Of a stretch of 64,000 nucleotides of DNA, positions 40,597 to 51,495 are shown piece after piece. This DNA is from an uncultured SAR116 cluster alpha proteobacterium. GTDB lineage: Bacteria > Pseudomonadota > Alphaproteobacteria > Puniceispirillales > Puniceispirillaceae. The DNA lies in contig CACJUX010000009.1 of the NCBI GenBank assembly GCA_902596655.1, positions 1 to 64,000 on the forward strand. Direction: 5' to 3'. Both the position numbers and the translations under genes were made by a program. The notes under the pieces are model-generated. The model was not told where the DNA came from. It did no database searches and worked only from the letters and a program-made list of their open reading frames with translations. Every line of letters starts with the position of its first letter. Position 1 is the stretch's first letter.

Positions 40597-41772
<1,176 letters not shown>

Positions 41773-41778
41773 GGGTGA

Positions 41779-43104
41779 TCAGTCAATCTTAAGTGATTTT
41801 CCGCGCCGCAATTTCTGCTTGCGCTGAAAAATGCGGCCTGTTTGCAGGGCATTCTGACCCAGTTTATGCTGCACCTGATCCATCACCGCCTCAAGCTTGT
41901 TCTGCCTGTCGCTGACCCCCCTCTCAATGTCCAGAAGGGATGGTGCTTCCAGCACGCCCAGCTGGTCCACGCTAAAACCGATCAGCCGGAATGACCGCCC
42001 GGGCTTGACCTCGGCAAGCAGCAGTTTGCGCGCCGCCGCAAACAGAAGATGCGCCTTGTCAGTGCAGCTCTGCAGAGTCTGGCTCCGCGTTAATATCTTG
42101 TGATCTGGACGCTTCAGTTTGAGCGTGATCCGCCCGCCGGCAATGTCTGCATTTTTCAGCCGCGTCGAAACCTTCAGGCAAAGCATTTCGAGCTCAGCCT
42201 CGAGGTCAGAAAATGTGCTAAGATCCGCATAAAATGTGGTTTCGCTAGAAACACTCTTAGCAATTCTCTCAGTTGTTACCGGACGGGTGTCTATACCGGC
42301 GGCAAGATTTTGAATCTGCTTTGCCTGCTTTCCAAGAATGGCACTAAGCTGTCTGATGTCGGCCTCAACAAGATCACCGCAAGTGCTGTATCCAGCCGCA
42401 TTTAATCGGCCTGCCCATGACTTGCCCAGACCGAATAGAACGGATACGGGTTGCGGCGCAAGCCAGCTTTTGGCTTCAAGGTGGCCAACGGCAAAAAAAC
42501 CGTCGGGTTTGTCTCTGTCCGACGCCATTTTCGCCAGCGATTTAGTTGGCGCAAGCCCGATGGAAACGGTAATGCCAATCTCTTCACGAATCTTTGTCTG
42601 CATGCGAACTAGAGCCACCGCCGGGCTGCATCCATGTAGCGCCTCAGTCCCAGCAAGGTCGAGAAAGGCCTCGTCAATCGAAATTGGCTGGACTAGCGGT
42701 GTCAATTCCAGCATTTTCTCTCGAATCTGCCGGCTGATTTTCACGTAATGCGCCATCCGAGGTCTGATCACGATGGCGTCGGGACATCGTTTCAGTGCGG
42801 TCCAAGTCGGCATTGCCGAGCGCACACCATATTGGCGAGCAATGTAACAGGCAGCAGCAACAACACCGCGTTCCCGCCCGCCAACAATCACCGGCTTATC
42901 AGCCAGCTGCGGATTGTCTCGTTTTTCCACCGAGGCATAAAAGGCGTCACAATCTATGTGGGCGATGCACAAGTCAAAAAGTTCCGCATGCCACCGCACA
43001 TCCTCACCATTGCAATGCGGACATGATATCGGTGGATGCTCGCCATCGACAAAGCCGTTGCTGCCACAGCCCCTGCACAGTAGTGGATAGGATGAGACCG
43101 GCAT
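41779..43104 (-). CDS. dinB: DNA polymerase IV with N-terminal zinc-ribbon-like extension
   Basis: IAHIDCDAFYASVEKRDNP, YGVRSAMPTW, PISIDEAFLDLAG, VSIGLAPTKSLAKMASD; N-terminal CRGC...CPHC. Confidence 0.94.
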   Translation of the reverse strand: MPVSSYPLLCRGCGSNGFVDGEHPPISCPHCNGEDVRWHAELFDLCIAHIDCDAFYASVEKRDNPQLADKPVIVGGRERGVVAAACYIARQYGVRSAMPTWTALKRCPDAIVIRPRMAHYVKISRQIREKMLELTPLVQPISIDEAFLDLAGTEALHGCSPAVALVRMQTKIREEIGITVSIGLAPTKSLAKMASDRDKPDGFFAVGHLEAKSWLAPQPVSVLFGLGKSWAGRLNAAGYSTCGDLVEADIRQLSAILGKQAKQIQNLAAGIDTRPVTTERIAKSVSSETTFYADLSTFSDLEAELEMLCLKVSTRLKNADIAGGRITLKLKRPDHKILTRSQTLQSCTDKAHLLFAAARKLLLAEVKPGRSFRLIGFSVDQLGVLEAPSLLDIERGVSDRQNKLEAVMDQVQHKLGQNALQTGRIFQRKQKLRRGKSLKID

Positions 43105-43215
43105 GCTATGCGCCTCCTCGAAAGCCTGAAAGTTTATGGTGCAATCATCAAACAGACAAGACCGGATGGTGTTAAGCGGACAGGTGAGGCTGGTATAAAA
43201 GCGGCAGTTGGGTAA

Positions 43216-44001
43216 TTAGAACTCCGCCATGAATTTGGCTGCCTCGCGCACCCGCGCCGCATTATCGCTGGCAATGCTGCCATCTGCCATATAGATCGAA
43301 TTTTCAAAGCCAACCCGTACCTTGCCGCCCGCTGCGATCGCTGCCTTCAGACACGCGGCCTCTTCGGTTGCAAAGGCGCAGATGGCCCAATCACTGTCGA
43401 TTTCGGCATTTTTCAACTCTGCTAGAAAGGGAGGCAATAACTCGGGGTAGCTGATCCGCCCTGTGTAGTGGCCGACAACAAACAGACACCAGATGCCCTG
43501 TCTTTCAAGTTCTGTCACATCCAGCAAATTTGCCAGCAAAGCAACATCCTCTGGGCCGTAGCATATATGTTGAAGCTGGATACTGGCTTCCAATGTCCAG
43601 TTGTAGAAGGCAATATCTTCTGGTTTTGGCACGCCATCTGGTATCATTTCCCGAACGCCAACAGATGCTCCCTGCGGGACCACCGCCCGAACAATATTGC
43701 GCATGTCGCTCGGTTGGTATTTGCCAACAGTTTCCGTGGTCATCTGCAGATGCATCTCTGGCACAGCGCGCTGCAACTCGGCAATCGCCTCATGATACAG
43801 CCCTACATCAAGAATGTGACTACCATCGGCGTCACGTACATGATAATGGATTGCACCGGCTCCGGCATCGGCGCAGTCACGCGCAACATTGGCGATCTCG
43901 CCGACATCAAGCGGCACCTGCGGGTGATCAGCCTTAACCTTGCGAGCGCCGTTGGGAGCAACCATGATCGGCGGTAGGGGTGATAATGTTGTGCTGGACA
44001 T
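43216..44001 (-). CDS. DUF849 / beta-keto acid cleavage enzyme (BKACE) family
   Basis: MVAPNGARKVKADHPQVPLDVGEIANVARDCADAGAGAIHYHVRDADGSHILD; DUF849 N-terminal pattern and VRVGFENSIYMADG. Confidence 0.9.
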   Translation of the reverse strand: MSSTTLSPLPPIMVAPNGARKVKADHPQVPLDVGEIANVARDCADAGAGAIHYHVRDADGSHILDVGLYHEAIAELQRAVPEMHLQMTTETVGKYQPSDMRNIVRAVVPQGASVGVREMIPDGVPKPEDIAFYNWTLEASIQLQHICYGPEDVALLANLLDVTELERQGIWCLFVVGHYTGRISYPELLPPFLAELKNAEIDSDWAICAFATEEAACLKAAIAAGGKVRVGFENSIYMADGSIASDNAARVREAAKFMAEF

Positions 44002-44010
44002 GATTTTGAT

Positions 44011-45189
44011 CTACCCGGCCGCAATGGATTTCTTTGGGTCATGGAACGGGATTGGAACGATGATCGCTCGGCGCTGCTGATCCTGATCGGACATCATCAC
44101 ATCAACCTGCTGGCCGATGCTGCTCACCCCAGTCTCGATCATGGAAAGCGCGATGTTCTTTTCGAGCCGTGGTGAATGGATTGCCGATGTTACCTTGCCG
44201 ACCTGCCGTCCATCGACGAACAGTGGCCAAAATTCATTGTTTGGCGATGTAAGCGGCTCTCCCTCGATTACAATGCCGATCTGGATACGGCTAATCCCCT
44301 CAGCCTTAATCTTGCGCAGCGCGGTTTTACCAACGAAATCCGCATCCATCTCGAGATCAACAAGCCTGTCAAGGCGTATCTCGAACGGATTTGTCTCGAT
44401 ATCCATGTCGGCGTGATAGGATAGCATACCACCCTCGATCCTGCGGATTGATGAGGTGTGGCCTGGGTGCAGATCATAATCAGTTCCGGCTGCCATGATG
44501 ATTTCCCACAGCTCCGCGCCGCGTGATCTGTCGCGCAGAAAGATCTCATAGCCAAGTTCGCTGGACCAGCCCGTGCGTGATACTACAAGCGGCATACCAT
44601 TCAACTCGGTTTCAGCAAACCAGTAATACTTCAATTTAGCAATGGCATCGCCGAATATCTGGCGGATGATTTCGCGTGAATTTGGTCCCTGAAGCTGCAG
44701 GGGCGAAACATCGGGTTCACAGATTGTTACATCCATTCCAGCATTGGCGGTGAGCCCCCTTGCCCATAGCAGGACGTCGCTGTCACCGATGGAAATCCAG
44801 AAATGATTGTCAGCCAGTTTCAGCAAAACTGGGTCATTGATGATGCCGCCATGCTGATCGGTGATTAGGATATATTTGGCCTGCCCAACGGCCATGTTGG
44901 TCAGGTTACGGGGCGTCATGTATTGTACGAAACGCGCAGCATCAGGGCCGGTGATCTCAACCTGCCGTTCAACAGCGACATCGCACAGGATGGCGGTCTT
45001 TGTTAGATTCCAGAAATTTTCCACCGGGTCGCCAAAATCGCGCGGGATATACATGTGGTTATAAACTGAATAGCCCGTCGCGCCCCATTTCTCGGTTGCC
45101 GCGAAGAAGGGTGATCGGCGGATCTGAGTGCCAAATCCTGCGGATGCAATTTTGGAAGTTGGCTTTGGTGAGGCTGGAGGTGAGTTCAT
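44011..45189 (-). CDS. GcvT/DmdA-like tetrahydrofolate-dependent aminomethyltransferase/demethylase family
   Basis: GYSVYNHMYIPRDFGDPVENFWNLTKTAILCDVAVERQVEITGPDAARFVQYMTPRNL, LQLQGPNSREIIRQIFG, SRTGWSSELGYEIFL; DVAVERQVEI resembles the DmdA-branch pattern. Confidence 0.85.
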   Translation of the reverse strand: MNSPPASPKPTSKIASAGFGTQIRRSPFFAATEKWGATGYSVYNHMYIPRDFGDPVENFWNLTKTAILCDVAVERQVEITGPDAARFVQYMTPRNLTNMAVGQAKYILITDQHGGIINDPVLLKLADNHFWISIGDSDVLLWARGLTANAGMDVTICEPDVSPLQLQGPNSREIIRQIFGDAIAKLKYYWFAETELNGMPLVVSRTGWSSELGYEIFLRDRSRGAELWEIIMAAGTDYDLHPGHTSSIRRIEGGMLSYHADMDIETNPFEIRLDRLVDLEMDADFVGKTALRKIKAEGISRIQIGIVIEGEPLTSPNNEFWPLFVDGRQVGKVTSAIHSPRLEKNIALSMIETGVSSIGQQVDVMMSDQDQQRRAIIVPIPFHDPKKSIAAG

Positions 45190-45753
45190 TCGATTAAACT
45201 TTCACTGAGGGAGTTGCTGTCCGGCAGTGTGCGGGACAGGGCCAGACTGATTGAAATAGTTACGAATGTTTCGGCCACCCAACTTGGCAAAGTTTTGGAA
45301 AGAAAATGTTTCAAAGCTGTCACATCATGACGGATTTGGTCTTTTGGGTGACCTGCATTGTGGTTTGGATAACTTTGTCAGCCATGTTTCCGTAGGGGAT
45401 GCTGGAACACTACTTTGTTTAAACCAGAAAATCTATCGGTGTTCACTTTTTATTTTTTATCTTTTAGGGAAGTTGGTTTTAGTTTCTTGGTCTTTTCAAG
45501 ACTGACCAAAGACATTTTAATGGCCGCCTCTTTCCTGCAAATTCTGACTGATTTGAAAGTTGGGCCAACTGGCTTAGCGCCGTTTTACGCGCCCGTCCTA
45601 GCCATGATCCCTTCATGTCCTGGGTCTGATCTGACCACGACAATCGGGATTGGGAGTTGATCCGCCTGATCTGTGATGTTTACATGATCGGGTCTGTCCA
45701 TGGCATTATTGCCATAGGGATCCGGCATGATCTGAAATTTGGAGGAGCGCTCG

Positions 45754-46581
45754 ATGGCTCATGGAGATATGCAGCAACCGGAGTTGATTGAGGAGGTTTG
45801 TGACGGTGACGGCGTTCTGCGTCTGACGCTGAATGATCCGGCAACGCGCAATTCCCTCACGGAAGCGATGCTAGCCGCTCTGGCTAGCAAATTGGCAGCG
45901 GCACGCGATAATCCTGCTGTTCGGGTGATTGTTCTGGCCGCCAATGGCCCGGTATTTTGTGCTGGCCATAATCTGAAGGAAATAACTGCCGCACGCAATG
46001 CTCCGGACAATGCTGTCGACAGAGGCCGGGCCTATTTCAGCCGCGTTCTGAAAAGCTGCTCGGCTCTTATGCAGTCGATTCCCACACATCCAAAGCCGGT
46101 GATTGCCGAGGTGGCGGGAACAGCTACCGCTGCTGGCTGTCAGCTAGTGGCAAGCTGCGACCTTGCGATTGCCGGTGATACGGCGAAGTTTGCAACGCCG
46201 GGTGTCAATATTGGCCTGTTCTGTTCAACGCCGATGGTGGCGATGTCGCGTAATGTTAGCGCCAAACATGCGATGGAGATGTTGTTGACGGGCGATATGT
46301 GTTCAGCCCCCAAAGCCGTTGAGCTTGGCTTGCTCAATCGCTGTGTCGCGCTTCCAGACCTCACTGGTGAGGTGATGGAACTTGCCCGCAGGATTGCCGC
46401 GAAGTCAATGGCAACCCTAGCGTATGGCAAGCCGGCCTTTTATCGTCAGGTGGATATGACCCTGCCCGAAGCGTATGATTTCGCTGCTGAAATCATGGTA
46501 AATAACATGATGGCGAATGATGCTGAGGAGGGCATCAATGCATTTATCGAAAAACGTCCAGCAATATGGAAGGACAGCTAG
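45754..46581 (+). CDS. Enoyl-CoA hydratase/isomerase family protein
   Basis: VLAANGPVFCAGHNLKEI, GTATAAGCQLVASCDLAIAGDTAKFATPGVNIGLFC. Confidence 0.92.
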   Translation: MAHGDMQQPELIEEVCDGDGVLRLTLNDPATRNSLTEAMLAALASKLAAARDNPAVRVIVLAANGPVFCAGHNLKEITAARNAPDNAVDRGRAYFSRVLKSCSALMQSIPTHPKPVIAEVAGTATAAGCQLVASCDLAIAGDTAKFATPGVNIGLFCSTPMVAMSRNVSAKHAMEMLLTGDMCSAPKAVELGLLNRCVALPDLTGEVMELARRIAAKSMATLAYGKPAFYRQVDMTLPEAYDFAAEIMVNNMMANDAEEGINAFIEKRPAIWKDS

Positions 46582-46588
46582 CCAGCTG

Positions 46589-47431
46589 CTATTCAAGACC
46601 ATTTAGAAACGCTGTGATATCATCAGCGTAGGCGCCTGTGCTGTCGCGGACGACCATGAAACAAGGCCGCTGGAAAACGGGTGCACCTTCAAGGACAAAC
46701 AGTCTCCTTGCGGCAATTTCCGGCGCAATTATGCGGTCCGGCAGATAGGCTGATCCTCCATGCCGACTCAGATGCGTAAGTGCCCAGCTGGCATTGTTGA
46801 AGCTGATCTTTGCGGTGTCGGCATCTGCATAGGCGGCGGTATGCTCGCGCTCAAAATCCGGGCCGGCCTCGACATAGATGTAACCGGGATCATGCCGGAT
46901 TGGGCGGTCTGGCTCGGTGCCGACAAGACACAGCCGGTCAGTACTCAGGGTGTGGAGCATCTGACCGGCCTGCCCCGGCGGAGCCGAAAAGGTGAAGGCA
47001 ACATCAACGAGCCCGTTGGCCAGCCATTGGGTGATGCGGTTGTCGTCGCCCTGCCAGACGGACAGGGCAATCGAGGGGTGGGTCCTGCGCAATGAATCGA
47101 AGAAAAGGGTTCCATAACCCGCCCATAAATCTGTATGAACGCCGATGTTGCAGATGGCGTCGACGCCAGGTGGCAGCGCCGTTTCCTGTTTTGCCTGGAG
47201 CCAGAGTTGAGTCATTGCCTCAGCATAGCGCCGGAGCTTGATTCCAGCAGCGGTAAGGGTCACGCCATTTTTCTGCCGCAGGACAAGTGTCTGGCCAAGC
47301 TCGGCCTCGAGGGTTTGCAGGCGTGATGTCACGGTTGATTGGGTTACATTCATCGCGGCTGAAGCCCGCACAAGAGACCCGGTTCTCACGATTGCAAGGA
47401 AGGTCTGCAGGGTAACCATATTCATCCACAA
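46589..47431 (-). CDS. LysR-family transcriptional regulator
   Basis: LQTFLAIVRTGSLVRASAAMNVTQSTVTSRLQTLEAELGQTLVLRQKNGVTLTAAG HTH. Confidence 0.95.
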   Translation of the reverse strand: MWMNMVTLQTFLAIVRTGSLVRASAAMNVTQSTVTSRLQTLEAELGQTLVLRQKNGVTLTAAGIKLRRYAEAMTQLWLQAKQETALPPGVDAICNIGVHTDLWAGYGTLFFDSLRRTHPSIALSVWQGDDNRITQWLANGLVDVAFTFSAPPGQAGQMLHTLSTDRLCLVGTEPDRPIRHDPGYIYVEAGPDFEREHTAAYADADTAKISFNNASWALTHLSRHGGSAYLPDRIIAPEIAARRLFVLEGAPVFQRPCFMVVRDSTGAYADDITAFLNGLE

Positions 47432-47542
47432 TCATCCTTCCGTGACAGTAAATTCGGATTTCTAGAATAATATATGAAGAAAATTCTTATTTTCAAATAT
47501 CAAAATTACGGTAATCTCAAATTGGCTGTCTGGGGGAAAAAC

Positions 47543-47824
47543 ATGGCAGACTATAATGCTGCGGGCATTTCAACGGTTGGTGCTGCCCGCATTTTCACAC
47601 AGGACTCTGCCCGTTCACTGCGGCTTTCCAAAGCGGTGCGGGCCGGTATGGTTTGGGTGAATACTTATCGCGCCATTTCTCCCATCGCAGAATTTGGTGG
47701 CACTAAGACATTGGGCTATGGGCGTAAAAAGGGCTCTCAGACAATCTATAATTACACGCGGCCAAAGACTGTGTGGATAAATGCATCCAGCGCACTGTTG
47801 GCTAGCCAGTTTGTGCCACGCTGA
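47543..47824 (+). pseudogene. Aldehyde dehydrogenase C-terminal remnant
   Basis: GAARIFTQDSARSLRLSKAVRAGMVWVNTYRAISPIAEFGGTKTLGYGRKKGSQTIYNYTRPKTVWIN corresponds to only the last roughly 90 residues of an ALDH; catalytic and NAD-binding parts absent. Confidence 0.85.
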
Positions 47825-47843
47825 CAGTAAGGGAGGACAGATC

Positions 47844-48878
47844 ATGAAATTCCATCTTGCAGTTAATCTGGAGAGAATGAATGATGCCACCGATATGATG
47901 GCTGTGCAAAAGCACACGCTGGAAATGTTGCAGATGGCTGATCGCGCGGGGTTTGAAATCGCCTGGGCAGCTGAACATCATGCGCTGGAAATGACAATTG
48001 CGCCAAACCCATTTCAACTGCTTACCTGGTGGGCCAACCACACTGACAGCATTCGTCTTGGATCTGGTGTTGCCAATGCTGCTTACTGGCACCCGATCAA
48101 TATCGCGGGTGAGGCGGCGATGGTGGATCTGATCTCCAGCGGACGTCTTGAATTCGGTCTCGGCTCGGGTGCCTATCAGCGTGAATTTGACCGAATGCAC
48201 CCTGGCCTCGACCAAAAGGACAGCTATCGCTACATGCAGGAGATGCTGCCGCTTGTGCGTCAACTTTGGCAGGGCGATGTGGCGCATGAGGGTGAGTTTT
48301 GGCAGTTTCCAGCGGCAACATCCTGTCCTAAACCGGTACAAAAAGAAGTGCCGTGCTGGGTTGCGGCACGATCACCCATTACCTTTGACTATGCAGTCGC
48401 CAATGACTGCAACATCATGAGCTGGCCTTTGACGCTTCCGATGTCCGAAGCCGAGACATACCGACGGAACCTTGATGAGGCCATCGCTAACTCAGACAAT
48501 GGGTGGGCAGGAACGTTTGCTGTGATGCGCCATACGGCAGTCTATGCAAATGCTGCTGACCGAAGCGCCGCGATTGCTGCCATCCGCAATGTGCTGGCGC
48601 AATTTGGCAACCTGATGATGAAAAGGGGCAGGGTTGAGAACGGATTTCCTGAACCGATCCCCTTTGCCGCGCTTGAGGGTAACGTCAGGGTCGATCCCGA
48701 AATGCTAGAGGAAAATTTGATGTTTGGATCACCGAAGCAGGTGATCGCCAAATTACAGGATTATCAGAGACTGGGGGTCGACGCCTTCATTTATTATGCG
48801 TCAATGGGTCTTGGGATGGATGAACAGAAACGCTCAATGGAGTTGTTTTGCAGGGAAGTCCTGCCCGCCTTTCAGTGA
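47844..48878 (+). CDS. LLM-class (luciferase-like) flavin-dependent oxidoreductase
   Basis: FEIAWAAEHHALEMTIAPNPFQLLTWWANHTDSIRLGSGVANAAYWHPINIAGEAAMVDLISSGRLEFGLGSGAYQREFDR. ATG at 47844. Confidence 0.93.
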   Translation: MKFHLAVNLERMNDATDMMAVQKHTLEMLQMADRAGFEIAWAAEHHALEMTIAPNPFQLLTWWANHTDSIRLGSGVANAAYWHPINIAGEAAMVDLISSGRLEFGLGSGAYQREFDRMHPGLDQKDSYRYMQEMLPLVRQLWQGDVAHEGEFWQFPAATSCPKPVQKEVPCWVAARSPITFDYAVANDCNIMSWPLTLPMSEAETYRRNLDEAIANSDNGWAGTFAVMRHTAVYANAADRSAAIAAIRNVLAQFGNLMMKRGRVENGFPEPIPFAALEGNVRVDPEMLEENLMFGSPKQVIAKLQDYQRLGVDAFIYYASMGLGMDEQKRSMELFCREVLPAFQ

Positions 48879-48909
48879 GAGCGCTGGTATTTGAGGGAAT
48901 GAAAGCTAA

Positions 48910-49806
48910 ATGGATGAGGCTATGGTAACGAGGCAAAGTGAAGGCAAATGTGAGGGGACAGCCTATTCATGGCATCCCGCCCATGACCGCGGTGCCGATG
49001 CCGGCGTGGTTGTCCTTATCCATGGGCTTGGTCTGACGCGTGCAACCTGGGCTGGGCAAATTGGGGCATTGAGTAAGCATCACGATGTTCTTGCCTATGA
49101 CCTTGCTGGACATGGCGAGTCTGATCTGCCATCTCGCACACCAGATTTGACACTGTACAGCACCCAACTGCTCCACCTGCTTGACATGCTGAGCATCGGG
49201 GCATGCCATCTGGTCGGTTTTTCACTTGGTGGCATGATCAACCGTCGATTTGCGATGAATCACCCTGACAGGGTTCTCTCATTGGTGATCCTGAACTCAC
49301 CCCATGAACGATCGCAGGTGGCGCAGGCGCTTGTTGAAAAACGCGCTGCAGACACAAAATGGGGTGGCCCAGCGGCTACCATTGAAGAGACGTTGGTGCG
49401 CTGGTTCACGCCAGCCTTCCTCACTGAAAGCCCCAACGTTGTTGCGGTTGTCCGAGATTGGGTTCTGGCAAATGATCCGCAAAGCTATGCTGCCTGTCGT
49501 GCTGTTCTCGCTCACGGCGTTCATGAATTGATCAGACCGGAGCCGGCGATCACAAATCCGACATTGGTTGTCACCTGCGAGAATGACAGCGGCAGTACGC
49601 CGGCAATGTCGCATGCCATTGCCAGTGAAATCATTGGAGCGCAGGTCGAGATCATTCCCCGTCTGCAGCATCTTGGCCTTATTGAGAATCCTGACCTGTT
49701 CACAGCATCAATTCTGCGGTTTATTGAAGGACTATCCCCAGACTGCCAACCTAACCATTCCCCGGCTAATATCTCGAAGGAAAAATATCATGGGCAAGAC
49801 TGTTAA
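48910..49806 (+). CDS. Alpha/beta-fold hydrolase
   Basis: VVLIHGLGLTRATWAGQIGAL, LAYDLAGHGESDLP, LVGFSLGGMINRRFAM. Confidence 0.92.
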   Translation: MDEAMVTRQSEGKCEGTAYSWHPAHDRGADAGVVVLIHGLGLTRATWAGQIGALSKHHDVLAYDLAGHGESDLPSRTPDLTLYSTQLLHLLDMLSIGACHLVGFSLGGMINRRFAMNHPDRVLSLVILNSPHERSQVAQALVEKRAADTKWGGPAATIEETLVRWFTPAFLTESPNVVAVVRDWVLANDPQSYAACRAVLAHGVHELIRPEPAITNPTLVVTCENDSGSTPAMSHAIASEIIGAQVEIIPRLQHLGLIENPDLFTASILRFIEGLSPDCQPNHSPANISKEKYHGQDC

Positions 49807-51493
49807 CAATATGATCTCAGGTGGACAGGCAGCGGTAAGGGCGCTCCAGGTCGAAAAGACGGATTATGTGTTTGGTCTGATTGGCTCAGCCACGATGGAA
49901 ATGTTTGATGCGCTTTATGATGCGGGTGACATCAATTTCATTGGCATCCATGATGAACGGACTGGAACGCATATGGCTGATGGATATGCGCGTGCCTCTG
50001 GCCGTGCGGGCGTTGTACTTGCTGGTCAGAATGGTCCCGGAGCCACCAATCTTGTCACCGGTCTTGCCCAAGCTAAAGCGGCCTTCTCGCCAGTGGTCTC
50101 GATTGCTGGTGCATTGTCGAGTGAACATCAATATCGTGATGCCTTTCAGGAAGTGGACCAACAGGCGCTGTTTACGCCTGTTACTAAGAAAACTTGGACA
50201 GCTCCAAGTGCAGAGCGTATTCCCGAACTTTTTCGTGAAGCGTTCCGTCTTGCACTGACGCCTCGTATGGGACCGGTACAGCTGAATTTGCCACGTGACG
50301 TGTTGGCAGCGCAGATTGAAGCTCCAGATTTTCAGGAGCCACATCAATACAGGACAACATCAAGGCCTGCAGGCGCCACCTCTGAAATCGCCGCCGCGGC
50401 AGCTCTGCTGGGTGACGCGACGCGGCCGGTCATCGTTGTCGGAGGTGGTATAAAAAATACAGGCGGAGAGGATGCTGCGCTGTCGCTTGCCACGGCGATC
50501 AATGCACCACTTGTTGCTGCTCCGGGACATGGTGACGCGATTTCCTTTGGTCATTCGCTGAATGCTGGCCAGATGGGTCCGAGAGGCAATGCGGTTGCGT
50601 CACGACTGGTCCGTGAGGCCGACGTCATTCTGGCTCTGGGAACGCGGCTAGGCTTCAATTCGACCTTTTATTCCTATGACAACATCAACCGTGAAGCCAA
50701 AATCATTCAGATAGAACTCGAGCCAAGTGCCATTGGTCGGTTTTTCCCGGTTGAGATTGGGATTTGGGCCGATGCGCCCACCGCCGCTCTGCAGCTGGCC
50801 GAAGCCGTTTCGGTGCAGCAGGCGCGATCTGCCGTTGACGCTTGGACAGCGCAGTTTCAGGATGATCGCGCGGCCTACCGCGCACAGCGTGATGCGGATG
50901 CGGTGCTTGATACAGCGCTGATCCAACCGTCCGGCCTATTCAAGACTTTACGTGATGTGTTGCCTGCTGAGGCAGCATTCACAATGGATGCGGGGACTTT
51001 GTGTTTGCAGGCCACTGACGCCATGAACTACTGGCACCCAAAATCGTTGTTCACACCATTGGATTTTGGCCTTGTCGGCTTTTCATTCTCCTGTGGCCTC
51101 GGCGTGAAACTGGCAAATCCTCAACGGCCGGTTATTTCGATGATGGGGGATGGTGGTTTCGGCATGACCATTTCTGAGCTTAGCACAGCTGTGGACCATG
51201 GTATCAACACCGTGACCATCGTGATGAACAATCAATGTTGGGGGGCAGAGAAAGCCTATCAGAGAGATTTCTTTAATGGGCGCTATATTGGCGCAGATGT
51301 ATCTAGCCCGTCCTTTGACAAGGCCGCCGAGCTTTATGGTGCGGCAGGTTTCAAGATTGATCATTTGGATCAGATTGGTGACGCTGTTGGCGAGGCTCTT
51401 GCTGCGGGCAGGCCGGCGGTCATCGACATATCTGTGGATCCTGCCGCGCTCTACAGTTTCCGGCGGGACAGTTTCAAACACCGGGGTGGGTGA
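49790..51493 (+). CDS. ThDP-dependent enzyme, acetolactate synthase / sulfoacetaldehyde acetyltransferase-like family
   Basis: DYVFGLIGSATMEMFDAL, HMADGYARASGRAGVVLAGQNGPGATNLVTGLAQA, YRDAFQEVDQQALFTPVTKKTW, MMGDGGFGMTISELSTAVDHGINTVTIVMNN. ATG at 49790. Confidence 0.85.
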   Translation: MGKTVNNMISGGQAAVRALQVEKTDYVFGLIGSATMEMFDALYDAGDINFIGIHDERTGTHMADGYARASGRAGVVLAGQNGPGATNLVTGLAQAKAAFSPVVSIAGALSSEHQYRDAFQEVDQQALFTPVTKKTWTAPSAERIPELFREAFRLALTPRMGPVQLNLPRDVLAAQIEAPDFQEPHQYRTTSRPAGATSEIAAAAALLGDATRPVIVVGGGIKNTGGEDAALSLATAINAPLVAAPGHGDAISFGHSLNAGQMGPRGNAVASRLVREADVILALGTRLGFNSTFYSYDNINREAKIIQIELEPSAIGRFFPVEIGIWADAPTAALQLAEAVSVQQARSAVDAWTAQFQDDRAAYRAQRDADAVLDTALIQPSGLFKTLRDVLPAEAAFTMDAGTLCLQATDAMNYWHPKSLFTPLDFGLVGFSFSCGLGVKLANPQRPVISMMGDGGFGMTISELSTAVDHGINTVTIVMNNQCWGAEKAYQRDFFNGRYIGADVSSPSFDKAAELYGAAGFKIDHLDQIGDAVGEALAAGRPAVIDISVDPAALYSFRRDSFKHRGG

Positions 51494-51495
51494 TG

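Noticed and set aside
45700-45712. Short palindrome ATGGCATTATTGCCAT upstream of the enoyl-CoA hydratase
   Set aside because: Six-bp arms only, no second copy noticed; too weak to call an operator.
45190-45753. About 560-nt gap with several short plus-strand ORFs upstream of the enoyl-CoA hydratase
   Set aside because: No family resemblance in any of the frames I read; may be regulatory or a decayed gene, but cannot be supported.
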